Source: Leclercia sp. S52 (GTDB lineage: Bacteria; Pseudomonadota; Gammaproteobacteria; Enterobacterales; Enterobacteriaceae). From it: DNA of 64,000 nucleotides. This document shows positions 35,816 through 48,865 of the stretch, one piece after another (the first letter of the stretch is position 1; each line of letters starts with the position of its first letter). The position numbers and the translations under genes were made by a program. The notes beneath the pieces were generated by a model. It was given only the letters and a program-made list of their open reading frames with translations. It had not been told where the DNA came from and searched no databases. Where the stretch lies: NCBI RefSeq assembly GCF_039727615.1, contig NZ_CP152474.1:3472001-3536000 (forward strand), given 5' to 3'.

Positions 35816-36850
35816 TTATTTGCTGAATGCCGCCTGGAAAACAGCGACCAGCGCATCGTTCTGCGACTGGGTCAGGGTGTGACCTTTCGGATCGATGAAC
35901 TGCAGGCTGCTACGGTTGTCCAGATCGCCGACCTGAAGCTTGTAGTCGCCAGATGACAGACCCGGATCGCGTGCGCCCAGCTCTTCCCAGCTGCTGTCAG
36001 ACAGCGGTTTATAGGTCACCGCCATACTACCGGTTGAACGGGTGCTGTCGGTCACTTTCATGCCAACGCGCTCAAGGGTTGCAGGCAGACGCTGCCAGAC
36101 CTGGTTGAACGGACCGCGCACGACCAGCATTGGCAGACCGGTTTCGTCGGCAGCGCTCTGCACGTCGAAGGTTGCGCCATTGCGGCTCTGGGCAGCATTG
36201 GCAGCATCGGTTGCGTTTTTGTCGAGGCCCGCAGCGATGGTGTTAAGCATCTCGGTGCTGTAGCGCTGCATGGAAGCCGCATCTGAGACCGGCTTGCCTG
36301 CCTGCTCCAGGTTCAGCAGCTTAACCACGACCGCCTGCTGATAACCCTGAGGTTTAACAGAGACTTGATAACGTCCACGGTACTGTTGATCTTCATCCAG
36401 ACGGGTCCATTCGATCCAGTCTGTCGACAGCGTCTGGCTGGCGTCATCGCGTTGCGTGATTGTGTAGTTCTTCGACTGGATCACGCTGACCACCTGCGGC
36501 CACAGCGTGGCATTACGCGCGCTCTCAACCTGCAGCGTCGCGGTATCGCCGGTGAACTGAGTACGCGCCCCGCTTACCAGCGCCAGAGGCTGGGCTGGCG
36601 GACGAATATCAAGCGCTTTGCCTACCGCGCCGCTCCCGTTGGTGACCGGAATGTTGTAGTCGCCATTCTGAATCGGCAGGATCATGCCAGCGGGCGCATG
36701 AAGTTCAGCAAGCGGCGCAGCATCCAGATAGGATTCGTCACCGCTCACCTGGCGCTTGTAGCGTGAATCTGAGCTACAGGCTGCGAGCAGCATAACAAGC
36801 GAAACACCCGCAACCTTCGCCAGGCGCGACTTCTGTACTGAGTAAGCCAT
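35816..36850 (-). CDS. bamC: Outer membrane assembly lipoprotein BamC
   Basis: BamC is a lipoprotein of the BAM complex that inserts beta-barrel proteins in the outer membrane. The start is the ATG of [10 protein letters not shown], giving 344 residues; a TTG codon just before it is in frame but less likely. The signal peptide ends in the lipobox LLAAC (acylated cysteine near residue 25). The unstructured BamD-binding N-terminus ([17 protein letters not shown]) and two helix-grip domains follow. It is downstream of dapA, 16 bases away, in one operon. Confidence 0.97.
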   Translation of the reverse strand: MAYSVQKSRLAKVAGVSLVMLLAACSSDSRYKRQVSGDESYLDAAPLAELHAPAGMILPIQNGDYNIPVTNGSGAVGKALDIRPPAQPLALVSGARTQFTGDTATLQVESARNATLWPQVVSVIQSKNYTITQRDDASQTLSTDWIEWTRLDEDQQYRGRYQVSVKPQGYQQAVVVKLLNLEQAGKPVSDAASMQRYSTEMLNTIAAGLDKNATDAANAAQSRNGATFDVQSAADETGLPMLVVRGPFNQVWQRLPATLERVGMKVTDSTRSTGSMAVTYKPLSDSSWEELGARDPGLSSGDYKLQVGDLDNRSSLQFIDPKGHTLTQSQNDALVAVFQAAFSK

Positions 36851-36866
36851 CAAATCTCCCTAAACT

Positions 36867-37745
36867 TTACAGCAGACCGGCATGCTTCAGCGCGCTGGTG
36901 ACCGTTTCGCGACCGTGGTCGGTAATCGGGGTCATCGGCAGACGCAGCGTATCGGTCGCTACAAGTCCCAACTCCTTACATGCCCATTTCACTGGGATCG
37001 GATTGGGTTCGACAAATAATTTGTTGTGCAGCGGCATCAGACGCTGGTTAATCACGCGAGCTTCCTGGTAATGACCGGCAGCAGCCAGTTTACACATTTC
37101 AGCCATATCGCGGGCTGCAACGTTGGAGGTCACGGAAATTACGCCGTGGCCGCCGAGCTGCATGAAGTCCAGCGAGGTCGCATCATCACCGCTCAGCAGA
37201 ATAAAGTCGTCTGAAACCAGCTCTTTGATCTGGTGAACACGGCTTAAGTTCCCGGTCGCCTCTTTAATACCGATAATATTTTTTACTTTCGCGAGACGGC
37301 CAACCGTTTCTGGCAGCATATCGCAGCCAGTACGCGACGGCACATTATACAGGATTTGTGGCAAGTCAGTATGTTCAGCGATGGCTTTGAAATGCTGGAA
37401 CAGACCTTCCTGGGTCGGACGGTTGTAGTACGGCGTTACCGTCAGGCAACCCACGACACCGCTATCGTTAAAACGCTGGGTCAGACTGATGGCTTCCGCG
37501 GTCGCATTGGCACCCGTACCGGCGATAACCGGGATACGCCCGTCCGCCAGTTCGAGGGTCATCATGACCACTTCACCATGCTCTTCATGGCTCAGCGTAG
37601 CAGATTCACCGGTAGTCCCTACCGAAACAATCGCCGAGGTTCCGCTGGCGACATGATAATCAATCAGTTTCTTCAGGCTTGACCGGCAGACATTACCTTT
37701 CTCATCCATCGGTGTTACAAGCGCGACAATACTTCCCGTGAACAT
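36867..37745 (-). CDS. dapA: 4-hydroxy-tetrahydrodipicolinate synthase
   Basis: DapA condenses pyruvate and aspartate semialdehyde in the lysine/diaminopimelate route and is inhibited by lysine. It has 292 residues. The Schiff-base lysine is in [10 protein letters not shown], the tyrosine in [12 protein letters not shown], and the GTTGESATL motif is near residue 45. It is divergent from gcvR and is followed by bamC. Confidence 0.98.
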   Translation of the reverse strand: MFTGSIVALVTPMDEKGNVCRSSLKKLIDYHVASGTSAIVSVGTTGESATLSHEEHGEVVMMTLELADGRIPVIAGTGANATAEAISLTQRFNDSGVVGCLTVTPYYNRPTQEGLFQHFKAIAEHTDLPQILYNVPSRTGCDMLPETVGRLAKVKNIIGIKEATGNLSRVHQIKELVSDDFILLSGDDATSLDFMQLGGHGVISVTSNVAARDMAEMCKLAAAGHYQEARVINQRLMPLHNKLFVEPNPIPVKWACKELGLVATDTLRLPMTPITDHGRETVTSALKHAGLL

Positions 37746-37890
37746 GGGCCATCCTCTGTGCGTACAAGATTCTCAATGGTACGTTTGGTGCTGTAATAAA
37801 AGCAAGGGACATGAGGCCTCCAGGTTATTGTATGCCGGTTTTTTTTATGCTTTCCTTAGAAAGACTAAACCACGCAAAGGAAGAACAGGT

Positions 37891-38460
37891 TTGACAACCT
37901 CATCACAACATTACCTGGTTATCACTGCGCTGGGTGCCGACAGGCCGGGGATCGTGAACACCATCACTCGCCACGTCAGTAGCTGCGGCTGCAACATCGA
38001 AGACAGCCGCCTGGCGATGCTGGGAGAAGAGTTCACCTTCATCATGCTGCTTTCCGGGTCGTGGAATGCGATCACCTTAATTGAATCGACCCTGCCGTTA
38101 AAAGGCGCAGAGCTGGATCTGCTGATCGTGATGAAGCGCACCACTGCGCGCCCGCAACCGGCCCTGCCGGCCACCGTCTGGGTCCAGGTGGAAGTGACTG
38201 ACTCCCCGCACTTAATCGAACGCTTTACCGCCCTGTTTGACAGCCATCAGATGAACATTGCCGAGCTGGTCTCCCGTACCCAGCCGGGTGAAGGCGACAC
38301 TATCCCTAAACTGTTTATCCAGATCACCGCGCACAGCCCGGCCTCTCAGGATGCGTCAAATATCGAGCAAGCGTTCAAAGCCCTCTGTACAGAATTAAAT
38401 GCGCAAGGCAGTATAAACGTCGTCAATTATTCCCAGCATGAACAAGACGGAGTTGAGTAA
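37891..38460 (+). CDS. gcvR: Glycine cleavage system transcriptional repressor GcvR
   Basis: GcvR binds the activator GcvA and holds the gcv operon off when glycine is low. It contains two ACT-type domains (VITALGADRPGIVNTITRH near the N-terminus and a second around SPHLIERFTALFDSH). I use a TTG start (TTGACAACCTCA) at 37891 after AGGAAGAACAGG, giving 189 residues; E. coli also uses TTG. The longer in-frame reading upstream would overlap dapA and is not conserved. Its stop overlaps the bcp start. Confidence 0.94.
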   Translation: MTTSSQHYLVITALGADRPGIVNTITRHVSSCGCNIEDSRLAMLGEEFTFIMLLSGSWNAITLIESTLPLKGAELDLLIVMKRTTARPQPALPATVWVQVEVTDSPHLIERFTALFDSHQMNIAELVSRTQPGEGDTIPKLFIQITAHSPASQDASNIEQAFKALCTELNAQGSINVVNYSQHEQDGVE

Positions 38461-38930
38461 TGAATCCACTGAAAGCCGGTGACATCGCACCGAAATTTAG
38501 CTTGCCCGATCAAGACGGTGAGCAAGTAAATTTAACCGACTTCCAGGGACAGCGTGTTCTGGTCTATTTCTACCCGAAAGCCATGACGCCAGGCTGTACC
38601 GTACAAGCATGCGGTCTACGCGACAACATGGACGAGTTGAAAAATGCGGGCGTAGAAGTGCTGGGTATCAGTACCGATAAGCCTGAAAAGCTGTCTCGTT
38701 TTGCTGAAAAAGAGTTACTGAACTTCACGCTGCTCTCCGACGAAGACCATCAGGTCTGCAGCGAGTTTGGCATCTGGGGTGAAAAAACCTTTATGGGCAA
38801 AACCTACGACGGTATCCACCGCATCAGTTTCCTGATCGATGCCGAAGGTAAGGTTGAACATGTGTTTGATGACTTTAAAACCAGCAATCACCACGATGTG
38901 GTATTGAACTGGGTGAAAGAGAACGCCTGA
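38460..38930 (+). CDS. bcp: Thiol peroxidase Bcp (peroxiredoxin Q)
   Basis: Bcp reduces peroxides with thioredoxin as donor. It has 156 residues. The peroxidatic cysteine is in PKAMTPGCTVQACGLRD and the resolving cysteine five residues on. Its ATG overlaps the TAA of gcvR by one base, so the two are translationally coupled. Confidence 0.97.
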   Translation: MNPLKAGDIAPKFSLPDQDGEQVNLTDFQGQRVLVYFYPKAMTPGCTVQACGLRDNMDELKNAGVEVLGISTDKPEKLSRFAEKELLNFTLLSDEDHQVCSEFGIWGEKTFMGKTYDGIHRISFLIDAEGKVEHVFDDFKTSNHHDVVLNWVKENA

Positions 38931-38939
38931 AGGTAAACG

Positions 38940-38968
38940 CAAAACGGCAACCTGAGTTGCCGTTTTTA
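38940..38968 (+). terminator. Rho-independent terminator of gcvR-bcp
   Basis: AAAACGGCAAC CTGA GTTGCCGTTTTT, the same stem sequence as the tktB terminator. Confidence 0.9.
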
Positions 38969-38976
38969 GTGTTTGC

Positions 38977-39014
38977 GCCCTCTCCCCGTGGGAGAGGGTT
39001 GGGGTGAGGGCATC
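38977..39014. repeat. Dispersed GGGAGAGGG repeat, copy 4 (inverted relative to copy 1)
   Basis: CCCTCTCCCCGTGGGAGAGG followed by GTTGGGGTGAGGGCATCAG. It is the reverse complement arrangement of the copy at 9205, including the CATCAG end. Confidence 0.7.
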
Positions 39015-39030
39015 AGCCCGCACAAAACCC

Positions 39031-39062
39031 GTAGGCCCGTGCAAGCGCTAGCGCCGCCGGGC
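39031..39062. repeat. REP unit after perM
   Basis: GTAGGCCCGTGCAAGCGCTA...GCCGCCGGGC, a single REP palindrome seven bases beyond the restored perM stop. Confidence 0.75.
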
Positions 39063-39068
39063 AACAGA

Positions 39069-40131
39069 TTACTCCTCAACCGCCGGAACATCCGGCCAGG
39101 CATGCACCACCGCTTTAATCAGCGTTGCCAGCGGGATCGCAAAGAACACCCCCCCAGAATCCCCATAGTCCGCCAAAAATTACCACCGACAGAATAATGA
39201 CGATCGGGTGCAGGTTCACCGCCTCCGAGAACAGCACCGGCACCAGCAGGTTACCGTCCAGCCCCTGAATAATCAGATAGACGACGAAACAGCTCCAGAA
39301 CTCGGTGCCCAGACCAAACTGGAACAGCGCCACGCACACCACCGGAATAGTGACTACAAAGGCCCCGATGTAGGGGATCAGCACCGAGAAGCCCACCAGT
39401 ACCGCCAGCAGCAGAGAATAGTTCAGACCGAAGATAAAGAAGCCAATCCAGGTGGCGATGCCGACGACGATCATCTCCAGCACTTTGCCACGAATGTAAT
39501 TCGTGATCTGCTGGTTCATCTCCTTCCATACCTGCCCTGCCAGGCCACGGTTACGCGGCAGCACGCGGCGCACCGCGTTCAGCATCTGCTCTTTGTCTTT
39601 CACCAGGAAGAAGACCATCAGCGGCACCAGCACCAGATAGACCGCCAGCGTCAGCAGGCCCACCAGCGACGCGAGGGAGAATTTCACCACCGTGTCCCCC
39701 ATCGTCATGATGCGGGTACGCATATTTTCAGCCATCGCATCAATAATGCCCGCATCCATCAGGGCCGGATAACGACGCGGCAGAGTGGCGGCAAAATCAG
39801 AGAGCTTGGTGAGCATGCCGGGCATATCGCGAATCAGGTAGATCCCCTGCTGCCAGGCGATCGGCAGCACCACAAAGGACATCACCAGCAGGATACCGAC
39901 AAAAAAGACCAGCACGATGATGCTGGCCCAGCGACGGGAACAGCCGATGTTTTCCAGCCGGACCGTCGGCCACTCCAGCAGATAGGCGAGCACAATCGCT
40001 ACCAGCAGCGGGGCCAGCAGCCCGCTAAAGAAGAAGAGGATGCCAAATCCGGCAACCAGAATAACCAGTAAAGCAATGGCCTCGGGATCGCTAAAGCGTC
40101 GGCGGTACCACTGCATTAATAACTCGAGCAT
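39069..40131 (-). pseudogene. perM: perM, AI-2E-family transporter, frameshifted near the C-terminus
   Basis: PerM is an inner-membrane protein of the AI-2 exporter (TqsA/PerM) family with about eight membrane segments; its substrate in E. coli is unknown. The frame is normal from MLELLMQWYRRRF to GGLWGFWG and then goes into an unrelated tail that stops at 39115. The cause is a seven-C run at 39149-39155. With six C the product continues as VFFAIPLATLIKAVVHAWPD and stops at 39069, giving the E. coli length of 353 residues. Confidence 0.9.
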
Positions 40132-40353
40132 ACAACCCTTCCCTGAAGATGATGGCTGGACGTAAAGGGTGAATTGTATCGGAGAGTCAATGAAAAGACT
40201 TTCGCTTTTTCTGGCTCTGTCACAAAACGCAAAAGCCTGAAAAGAGGGATTTTCTTATCGCCCTGACGCGGCTACACTCCCAGAGCAGCCGCAGGTGAAC
40301 GATATGCGGGTTATTCGGTCAAATTAGCACACCTACCAGACAGGACAGAAGTT

Positions 40354-41817
40354 ATGTTCAGGCAGTTGAAAAAAACGTTGGTTGCGACGCTCATTGCTGC
40401 GCTGACCGCCGGCCAGATGATGCCAGCGTTCGCTGACTCTGCAGAATCATTGCCTGACATGGGCACCTCGGCAGGCAGCACGCTCTCCATTGGTCAGGAG
40501 ATGCAAATGGGCGACTACTATGTGCGCCAGCTGCGCGGCAGTGCGCCGCTGATTAACGATCCGCTGCTGGTGCAGTACATCAACTCCCTGGGGATGCGTC
40601 TGGTCTCCCATGCGGATTCGGTGAAGACCCCTTTCCACTTCTTTTTAATCAATAACGATGAGATCAACGCCTTTGCCTTCTTCGGCGGCAATGTGGTGCT
40701 GCACTCGGCGTTATTCCGCTATGCCGATAACGAAAGCCAGCTGGCCTCGGTCATGGCGCACGAAATTTCTCACGTCACCCAGCGCCATCTGGCGCGCGCG
40801 ATGGAAGATCAAAAGCGCAGCGCCCCGCTAACCTGGGTAGGCGCCCTGGGCTCTATTCTGCTGGCGATGGCCAGCCCGCAGGCGGGCATGGCGGCGCTGA
40901 CCGGTACGCTGGCGGGCACGCGCCAGGGGATGATCAGCTTTACCCAGCAGAACGAACAGGAAGCCGACCGCATCGGGATTCAGGTGCTGCAGCGCTCCGG
41001 GTTCGACCCGCAGGCGATGCCGGGCTTCCTCGAAAAATTACTCGACCAGGCGCGCTACTCTTCGCGCCCGCCGGAAATTTTGCTGACGCACCCGCTGCCG
41101 GAAAGCCGTCTTTCGGATGCCCGCAACCGCGCCAACCAGATGCGTCCGGTGGTGGTGCAATCCTCGGAAAATTTCTACATGGCGAAGGTCAGAACCCTCG
41201 GTATGTACAATTCCGGGCGCAACCAGCTGACCAACGATCTGCTGGACGCGCTGGCCAAAGGCAACGTGCGCGAACAACGCGCGGCCCAGTATGGCCGGGC
41301 GTTACAGGCGATGGAGGCCAGCAATTATGATGAGGCCCGCAAGAACCTGCAGCCGCTGCTGAGCGCAGAGTCGAACAATGCCTGGTATCTCGATCTGGCC
41401 ACCGACATCGATTTAGGCCAGAAAAAAGGCCAGGATGCGATCAACCGTCTGAAAGGCGCCCGGGAATTGCGCACCAACCCGGTTCTTCAACTTAACCTGG
41501 CGAATGCTTACTTACAGGCTGGACAGCCGCAGGAAGCCGCTCCTATTCTCAACCGCTACACCTTCAATAACAAAGATGACCCTAACGGCTGGGATCTGCT
41601 GGCCCAGGTGGAATCCGCGCTTGGCCATCGCGATCAGGAGCTGGCGGCCCGCGCCGAAGGCTATGCCCTGGCCGGACGCCTGGACCAGGCCATCTCCCTG
41701 CTGAGCAGCGCCAGTTCGCAGGTGAAACTGGGCAGCCTGCAACAGGCCCGTTACGATGCCCGCATCGATCAGCTGCGCCAGCTGCAGCAGCGCTACCGTC
41801 CGTATGAAAAGATGTAA
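40354..41817 (+). CDS. bepA: Periplasmic beta-barrel assembly protease BepA
   Basis: BepA (YfgC) is a periplasmic M48 metallopeptidase and chaperone that helps LptD assembly and degrades stalled barrels. At 487 residues it equals E. coli BepA. It has a cleavable signal peptide ending AFA, the zinc motif HEISH near residue 136, a third ligand in EQEADRIG, and C-terminal TPR repeats (about residue 310 on). It is the first of two genes; yfgD follows after 11 bases. Confidence 0.97.
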   Translation: MFRQLKKTLVATLIAALTAGQMMPAFADSAESLPDMGTSAGSTLSIGQEMQMGDYYVRQLRGSAPLINDPLLVQYINSLGMRLVSHADSVKTPFHFFLINNDEINAFAFFGGNVVLHSALFRYADNESQLASVMAHEISHVTQRHLARAMEDQKRSAPLTWVGALGSILLAMASPQAGMAALTGTLAGTRQGMISFTQQNEQEADRIGIQVLQRSGFDPQAMPGFLEKLLDQARYSSRPPEILLTHPLPESRLSDARNRANQMRPVVVQSSENFYMAKVRTLGMYNSGRNQLTNDLLDALAKGNVREQRAAQYGRALQAMEASNYDEARKNLQPLLSAESNNAWYLDLATDIDLGQKKGQDAINRLKGARELRTNPVLQLNLANAYLQAGQPQEAAPILNRYTFNNKDDPNGWDLLAQVESALGHRDQELAARAEGYALAGRLDQAISLLSSASSQVKLGSLQQARYDARIDQLRQLQQRYRPYEKM

Positions 41818-41828
41818 AAGGAGAAAAG

Positions 41829-42188
41829 ATGTCTGACGCGGTTACGATCTACCACAACCCTCGCTGCTCCAAGAGCCGCGAAACCCTGACCCTGCTGAAA
41901 ACCAACGGCATTGAGCCGCAGGTAGTGCTCTATCTGGAGACGCCGCCGGATGCGGATACCCTTCGCACGCTGTTAAGCCAGCTGGGCATGTCCAGCGCCA
42001 GAGAGTTAATGCGCCAGAAAGAGGAGCTTTACAAAGAGCTGGGGCTGGCTGACAGCGCGCTCGGTGAAGAGGCATTAATTCAGGCGATGGTGGAAAATCC
42101 GAAGCTGATCGAGCGCCCGATTGTGGTGGCAAACGGCAAAGCGCGTATTGGTCGTCCGCCTGAACAGGTGCTGGAGATTGTGAAGTAA
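41829..42188 (+). CDS. yfgD: ArsC-family oxidoreductase YfgD
   Basis: A 119-residue arsenate reductase-like protein. The catalytic-type cysteine is Cys13 in HNPRCSKSRETL, and the conserved LIERPIVVANGKARIGRPPE region is present (quoted in part: IERPIVVANGKARIGRPP). No arsenic genes are nearby, so its true substrate is uncertain. It is cotranscribed with bepA. Confidence 0.94.
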   Translation: MSDAVTIYHNPRCSKSRETLTLLKTNGIEPQVVLYLETPPDADTLRTLLSQLGMSSARELMRQKEELYKELGLADSALGEEALIQAMVENPKLIERPIVVANGKARIGRPPEQVLEIVK

Positions 42189-42198
42189 GCATGAAATG

Positions 42199-42227
42199 GC
42201 CCGGAAGCCTGCGTGCGCCGGGCCTAC
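42199..42227. repeat. REP unit overlapping the hda stop codon
   Basis: GCCCGGAAGCCTGCGTGCGC...CCGGGCCTAC. The CTA within its last four bases is the TAG stop of hda on the minus strand. Confidence 0.7.
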
Positions 42228-42925
42228 AGATTGAGGATATCTTTCACAAAAGGAATGGTGAGCTTACGCTGGGCGGTGATAGATGCCCGATCCAGCTGAT
42301 CGAGGGTCATAAACAGCGTACGCATCTCGCGATCCAGCCGCTTTAACAGAAAACGCCCCACGTCTTCCGGCAGTTCAAACCCCCGCAACCGCGCCCGCAG
42401 CTGCAAAGCCTGCAGTTTATCTTCGTCAGAGAGCGGCTGTAATTTGTAGATTTGCCCCCAGTCGAGACGCGAAGCCAGATCGGCCAGCCCGAGATTCAGC
42501 TGACGCGGTGGGCGATCGCCGGTGATCAGCAGCCGGGTTTTCCCGGACTCCAGAATGCGGTTATAGAGATCAAAAATCGCCATTTCCCACAGCTCATCCC
42601 CCGCCACGCATTCGATATTGTCGATGCAGACCAGCGACAGCTGTTCCATCCCGTCGAGCACTTCCGGCACAAACCAGGTGCGTTTATCCAGCGGCACATA
42701 GCCGACCGCATCCCCGCGCTGGGAGAGTTCGGCACAGGCTGCGTGCAGCAGATGGCTGCGCCCCGCGCCTTCGCGTGACCAGATATAGATGTAACCGCTG
42801 TGCTCCTGGCGCAACACGTTTTGCAGTGCAGCCAGTAAAGAGGGGTTATCACCCGGCCAGAAACTCGCGAAAGTTTCGTCGTCGGGAAGATAAAGTGGCA
42901 AAGAGAGCTGTGCCGGTGCGTTCAG
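42224..42925 (-). CDS. hda: DnaA regulatory inactivator Hda, CTG start
   Basis: Hda stimulates hydrolysis of DnaA-bound ATP together with the DNA-loaded sliding clamp, blocking re-initiation. The clamp-binding motif QLSLPL is at residues 6-11 and an AAA+ domain follows ([22 protein letters not shown]). I place the start on a CTG codon (product beginning [10 protein letters not shown], Met in practice). A GAGG sequence lies five bases before it, and the resulting 233 residues equal E. coli Hda, also reported to use CTG. An ATG start further up would add 33 non-conserved residues. Confidence 0.93.
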   Translation of the reverse strand: MNAPAQLSLPLYLPDDETFASFWPGDNPSLLAALQNVLRQEHSGYIYIWSREGAGRSHLLHAACAELSQRGDAVGYVPLDKRTWFVPEVLDGMEQLSLVCIDNIECVAGDELWEMAIFDLYNRILESGKTRLLITGDRPPRQLNLGLADLASRLDWGQIYKLQPLSDEDKLQALQLRARLRGFELPEDVGRFLLKRLDREMRTLFMTLDQLDRASITAQRKLTIPFVKDILNL

Positions 42926-42991
42926 AAATACCTCAACCAGGTCTAACTCGGAATCGGCCCAGAGTTTAACACGGAACAAGCGGGGAGAGAA

Positions 42992-43012
42992 CCGGGCGGA
43001 TCGGCCGCCCGG
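42992..43012 (-). other. Hairpin between uraA and hda
   Basis: 8-bp stem CCGGGCGG / CCGCCCGG with a 5-base loop just after the uraA stop. It has no T-tract, so it may protect the 3' end of uraA mRNA or slow readthrough into hda rather than terminate. Confidence 0.55.
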
Positions 43013-43020
43013 CTGGAGGA

Positions 43021-44310
43021 TCAATGGGAGACTTTTTCTGTCTCTTCAGCGTCCAGAACCACTTCTTCCGGGCGCAGAACGGAGATCAGTTTGAAGATCA
43101 GGGCCAGGCCAATACCGACGATGGTCGCCAGCGCCATGCCTTTCAGCTCGGCCGCGCCAATGTGTACCATGGCACCGCTGACGCCAATAATCAGGATCAC
43201 CGAAGTCAGGATCAGGTTCTGCGCTTTGCTGTAATCGACTTTGGATTCGATCAGAACGCGGATACCGGAGGCACCAATTACCCCGTACAGCAGCAGCGAA
43301 ACGCCGCCCATCACCGGCACCGGGATGATCTGGATGGCGGCCGCCAGTTTACCGACGCAGGAGAGCAGAATAGCGATAATCGCCGCCCCGCCGATTACCC
43401 AGGTGCTGTACACGCGGGTAATGGCCATCACGCCGATGTTCTCACCGTAGGTGGTGTTTGGCGTTGAGCCGAAGAAACCGGAGATGATGGTTGAGAAGCC
43501 GTTAGCAAACATCGAGCGGTGCAGACCCGGGTCGCGGATCAGATCGCGCTTAACGATGTTCGCCGTCACCACCAGGTGGCCGACATGCTCGGCAATCACC
43601 ACCAGCGCTGCAGGCAGGATGGTGAAGATGGCAAACCACTCAAAGCGCGGGGTATAGAAAGTTGGCAGTGCGAACCAGTGGGCCTGGGCGATTGGAGTAG
43701 TATCGACCACACCCATGGCGAAGGAGAGCGCATAGCCCGCCAGCACCCCAATCAGGATCGGGATAATCGCCATAAAGCCGCGGAACAGTACGGAGCCAAA
43801 GACCGTCACGCCCAGCGTTACCAGCGAGATGATAATAGTTTTGGTATCCGGTGACTGACCGTCGGCTGGCAGCAGACCCGCCATGTTTGCCGCTACACCG
43901 GCTAACTCAAGACCGATGACGGCAACGATTGCGCCCATTGCCGCAGGCGGAAACATCACATCCAGCCAGCCGGTACCCGCTTTCTTCACAATGAAAGCCA
44001 CCAGGCAGAAGAGCACGCCGCACATGATAAAGCCGCCCAACGCCACTTCGTAGCCTAACGGCAGCAGCAACAGCACCGGGGAGATAAAGGCAAAGCTGGA
44101 ACCCAGATAGGCCGGGATTTTCCCTTTACAGATGAAGAGGTACAACAGCGTTCCGATGCCGTTAAACAGCAGCACGGTGGCCGGGTTAATGTGGAACAGG
44201 ATTGGCACCAGCACGGTTGCGCCAAACATTGCAAACAGGTGCTGCAAACTAAGCGGGATTGTCTGTAAAAGCGGCGGTCTTTCACTCACCCCGATAGCAC
44301 GGCGCGTCAT
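43021..44310 (-). CDS. uraA: Uracil permease
   Basis: UraA imports uracil with protons through the inner membrane. It has 429 residues and the 14-segment UraA/NAT fold. Family motifs include the [14 protein letters not shown] segment with the conserved glutamate and the [11 protein letters not shown] block. It lies downstream of upp on the same strand, so import and phosphoribosylation of uracil are co-expressed. Confidence 0.97.
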   Translation of the reverse strand: MTRRAIGVSERPPLLQTIPLSLQHLFAMFGATVLVPILFHINPATVLLFNGIGTLLYLFICKGKIPAYLGSSFAFISPVLLLLPLGYEVALGGFIMCGVLFCLVAFIVKKAGTGWLDVMFPPAAMGAIVAVIGLELAGVAANMAGLLPADGQSPDTKTIIISLVTLGVTVFGSVLFRGFMAIIPILIGVLAGYALSFAMGVVDTTPIAQAHWFALPTFYTPRFEWFAIFTILPAALVVIAEHVGHLVVTANIVKRDLIRDPGLHRSMFANGFSTIISGFFGSTPNTTYGENIGVMAITRVYSTWVIGGAAIIAILLSCVGKLAAAIQIIPVPVMGGVSLLLYGVIGASGIRVLIESKVDYSKAQNLILTSVILIIGVSGAMVHIGAAELKGMALATIVGIGLALIFKLISVLRPEEVVLDAEETEKVSH

Positions 44311-44352
44311 AGTGTTTTCCTCTGAGTATTATTGGTTGTGTGTGTTTTATTC

Positions 44353-44386
44353 AAAAAAAAGCCGACTATCAAAGTCGGCTTCTTTA
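44353..44386 (-). terminator. Intrinsic terminator or attenuator between upp and uraA
   Basis: On the minus strand GCCGACT TTGAT AGTCGGC followed by eight T. It lies within the upp-uraA operon, so uraA expression needs readthrough or its own promoter. Confidence 0.8.
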
Positions 44387-44397
44387 TCGTTATGCGA

Positions 44398-45024
44398 TTA
44401 CTTAGTACCAAAAATCTTATCGCCGGCATCGCCGAGGCCCGGGATGATATACCCGTGCTCGTTCAGACCCTGATCGACAGAGGCGGTATACAGCTCAACG
44501 TCCGGGTGCGCTTTTTCCAGCGCGGCGATACCTTCCGGCGCGGCAACCAGTACCAGCACCTTGATGCTGCTGCAGCCGGCGTTTTTCAGCAGGTCGATAG
44601 TGGCGATCATCGAACCGCCTGTCGCCAGCATCGGGTCAACAACCAGCGCCATACGCTCGTCGATGTTGGAAACCAGCTTCTGGAAATACGGTACGGGCTC
44701 CAGCGTTTCTTCGTTACGGTAGATGCCGACCACGCTGATACGCGCGCTCGGAACGTGCTCCAGCACGCCTTCCATCATGCCCAGACCGGCACGCAGGATT
44801 GGCACAACGGTAATTTTTTTGCCTTTGATCTGCTCAACCTGTACCGGGCCGTTCCAGCCTTCAATGGTCACCTTTTCAGTTTCCAGATCGGAGGTTGCTT
44901 CATAGGTCAGTAAGCTGCCAACTTCAGAGGCCAGTTCACGAAAGCGCTTAGTGCTGATGTCATGCTCACGCATCAGGCCCAGCTTGTGTTTAACGAGTGG
45001 GTGTTTCACTTCCACAATCTTCAT
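44398..45024 (-). CDS. upp: Uracil phosphoribosyltransferase
   Basis: Upp makes UMP from uracil and PRPP in pyrimidine salvage. It has 208 residues from [17 protein letters not shown]. The PRPP loop is [12 protein letters not shown], and the uracil-binding end [17 protein letters not shown] is intact. The 32 in-frame residues upstream are a non-conserved extension. It precedes uraA. Confidence 0.98.
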   Translation of the reverse strand: MKIVEVKHPLVKHKLGLMREHDISTKRFRELASEVGSLLTYEATSDLETEKVTIEGWNGPVQVEQIKGKKITVVPILRAGLGMMEGVLEHVPSARISVVGIYRNEETLEPVPYFQKLVSNIDERMALVVDPMLATGGSMIATIDLLKNAGCSSIKVLVLVAAPEGIAALEKAHPDVELYTASVDQGLNEHGYIIPGLGDAGDKIFGTK

Positions 45025-45192
45025 TCTCTTTCTCCTTCGGGTGGCAGCCACAAAAAAAATCGCCGGATTATACCGCTTTTTGCGGACTACGCCATACCCA
45101 TCTTGCTTGACGCTGATCAAGCAAAGTGATTAACAGGCCGTTACAGATTATAAAACAGACAAATCATTCTGGAGAGAAGCGGAGGATTTTAT

Positions 45193-45262
45193 GCCCGGCG
45201 GCGCTGCGCTTGCGCGGGCCTACGGGCTTGTAGGCCGGGTAAGGCGCAGCCGCCACCCGGCA
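45193..45262. repeat. BIME downstream of the beta-glucosidase
   Basis: REP unit GCCCGGCGGCGCTGCGCTTG... and an inverted unit GTAGGCCGGGTAAGGCGCAG..., in the gap between upp and the glucosidase gene. Confidence 0.82.
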
Positions 45263-45270
45263 ATGCGGAG

Positions 45271-46725
<1,455 letters not shown>

Positions 46726-46746
46726 TTATCGGCAAAAAAGAGTACA

Positions 46747-46758
46747 GAAACCGGTTTC
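46747..46758 (-). promoter_or_regulatory. AscG-type operator 1 upstream of the beta-glucosidase
   Basis: GAAACCGGTTTC is a perfect 12-bp palindrome that matches the core of the AscG operator (TGAAACCGGTTTCA). It lies 46 bases before the start codon, within likely promoter territory. Confidence 0.65.
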
Positions 46759-46802
46759 AGTGAGATGATGTGCATTCAGCGAAGGGGTTGCAAGAATAAG
46801 AA

Positions 46803-46816
46803 TGTACCCGGTTTCA
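46803..46816 (-). promoter_or_regulatory. AscG-type operator 2 upstream of the beta-glucosidase
   Basis: TGTACCCGGTTTCA differs from TGAAACCGGTTTCA at two positions. Its centre is 57 bases from that of operator 1, a spacing compatible with looping by a LacI-family repressor. Confidence 0.5.
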
Positions 46817-46900
46817 TTTTCGTGAACAGGTTCAAGTTTGTGCGCCAGGCGGCGATTTTCTCAGGATTTTCAGGGTCGCTTTTTTCTGTTGCAGAATGGG

Positions 46901-46918
46901 CTCGCAAACGTTTGCCTG
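46901..46918 (+). promoter_or_regulatory. PurR operator of purMN
   Basis: CGCAAACGTTTGC (46903-46915) is a perfect palindrome matching the PurR consensus. It lies about 65 bases before the purM GTG start, as in E. coli. Confidence 0.85.
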
Positions 46919-46977
46919 GACTGTTAGAATTGCGCCGATTTTTCTTACTATCGCAATGCAATCGCGTGGGGACTTGA

Positions 46978-48656
<1,679 letters not shown>

Positions 48657-48662
48657 TTTTTT

Positions 48663-48692
48663 GCCGGGTGACGCGACGCTTACCCGGCCTAC
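48663..48692. repeat. REP unit after purN
   Basis: GCCGGGTGACGCGACGCTTA...CCCGGCCTAC, a single REP palindrome six bases after the purN stop. Confidence 0.78.
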
Positions 48693-48759
48693 GTTTTATG
48701 GCGAAGCACTATTCCGCACCACCAGCCAACCTTCTATTATCCCTCAAGAATAAATTTAA

Positions 48760-48778
48760 CTGTCATACTTTTCTGACA
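48760..48778 (+). promoter_or_regulatory. Possible Pho box upstream of ppk
   Basis: CTGTCATACTTTTCTGACA contains one perfect CTGTCAT half and a second degenerate half with off-consensus spacing. PhoB control of ppk is reported in enteric bacteria; this site is a tentative match. Confidence 0.4.
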
Positions 48779-48865
48779 CAGTTGGACATATAGTGGAAAT
48801 GCTCGCCATAATAAAGGCGAGACGGATTTACCACGTCCTGTGATTGAACTGGAGTGTGAGTAGTA

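Noticed and set aside
37738-37890. N-terminal extension of gcvR
   Set aside because: Would overlap the dapA start and contain the gcvR promoter; the TTG at 37891 has a ribosome binding site and matches the family start.
39208-40071. A 287-codon plus-strand frame opposite perM
   Set aside because: Extremely rich in Gln, His and Arg, typical for the complement of a membrane protein gene.
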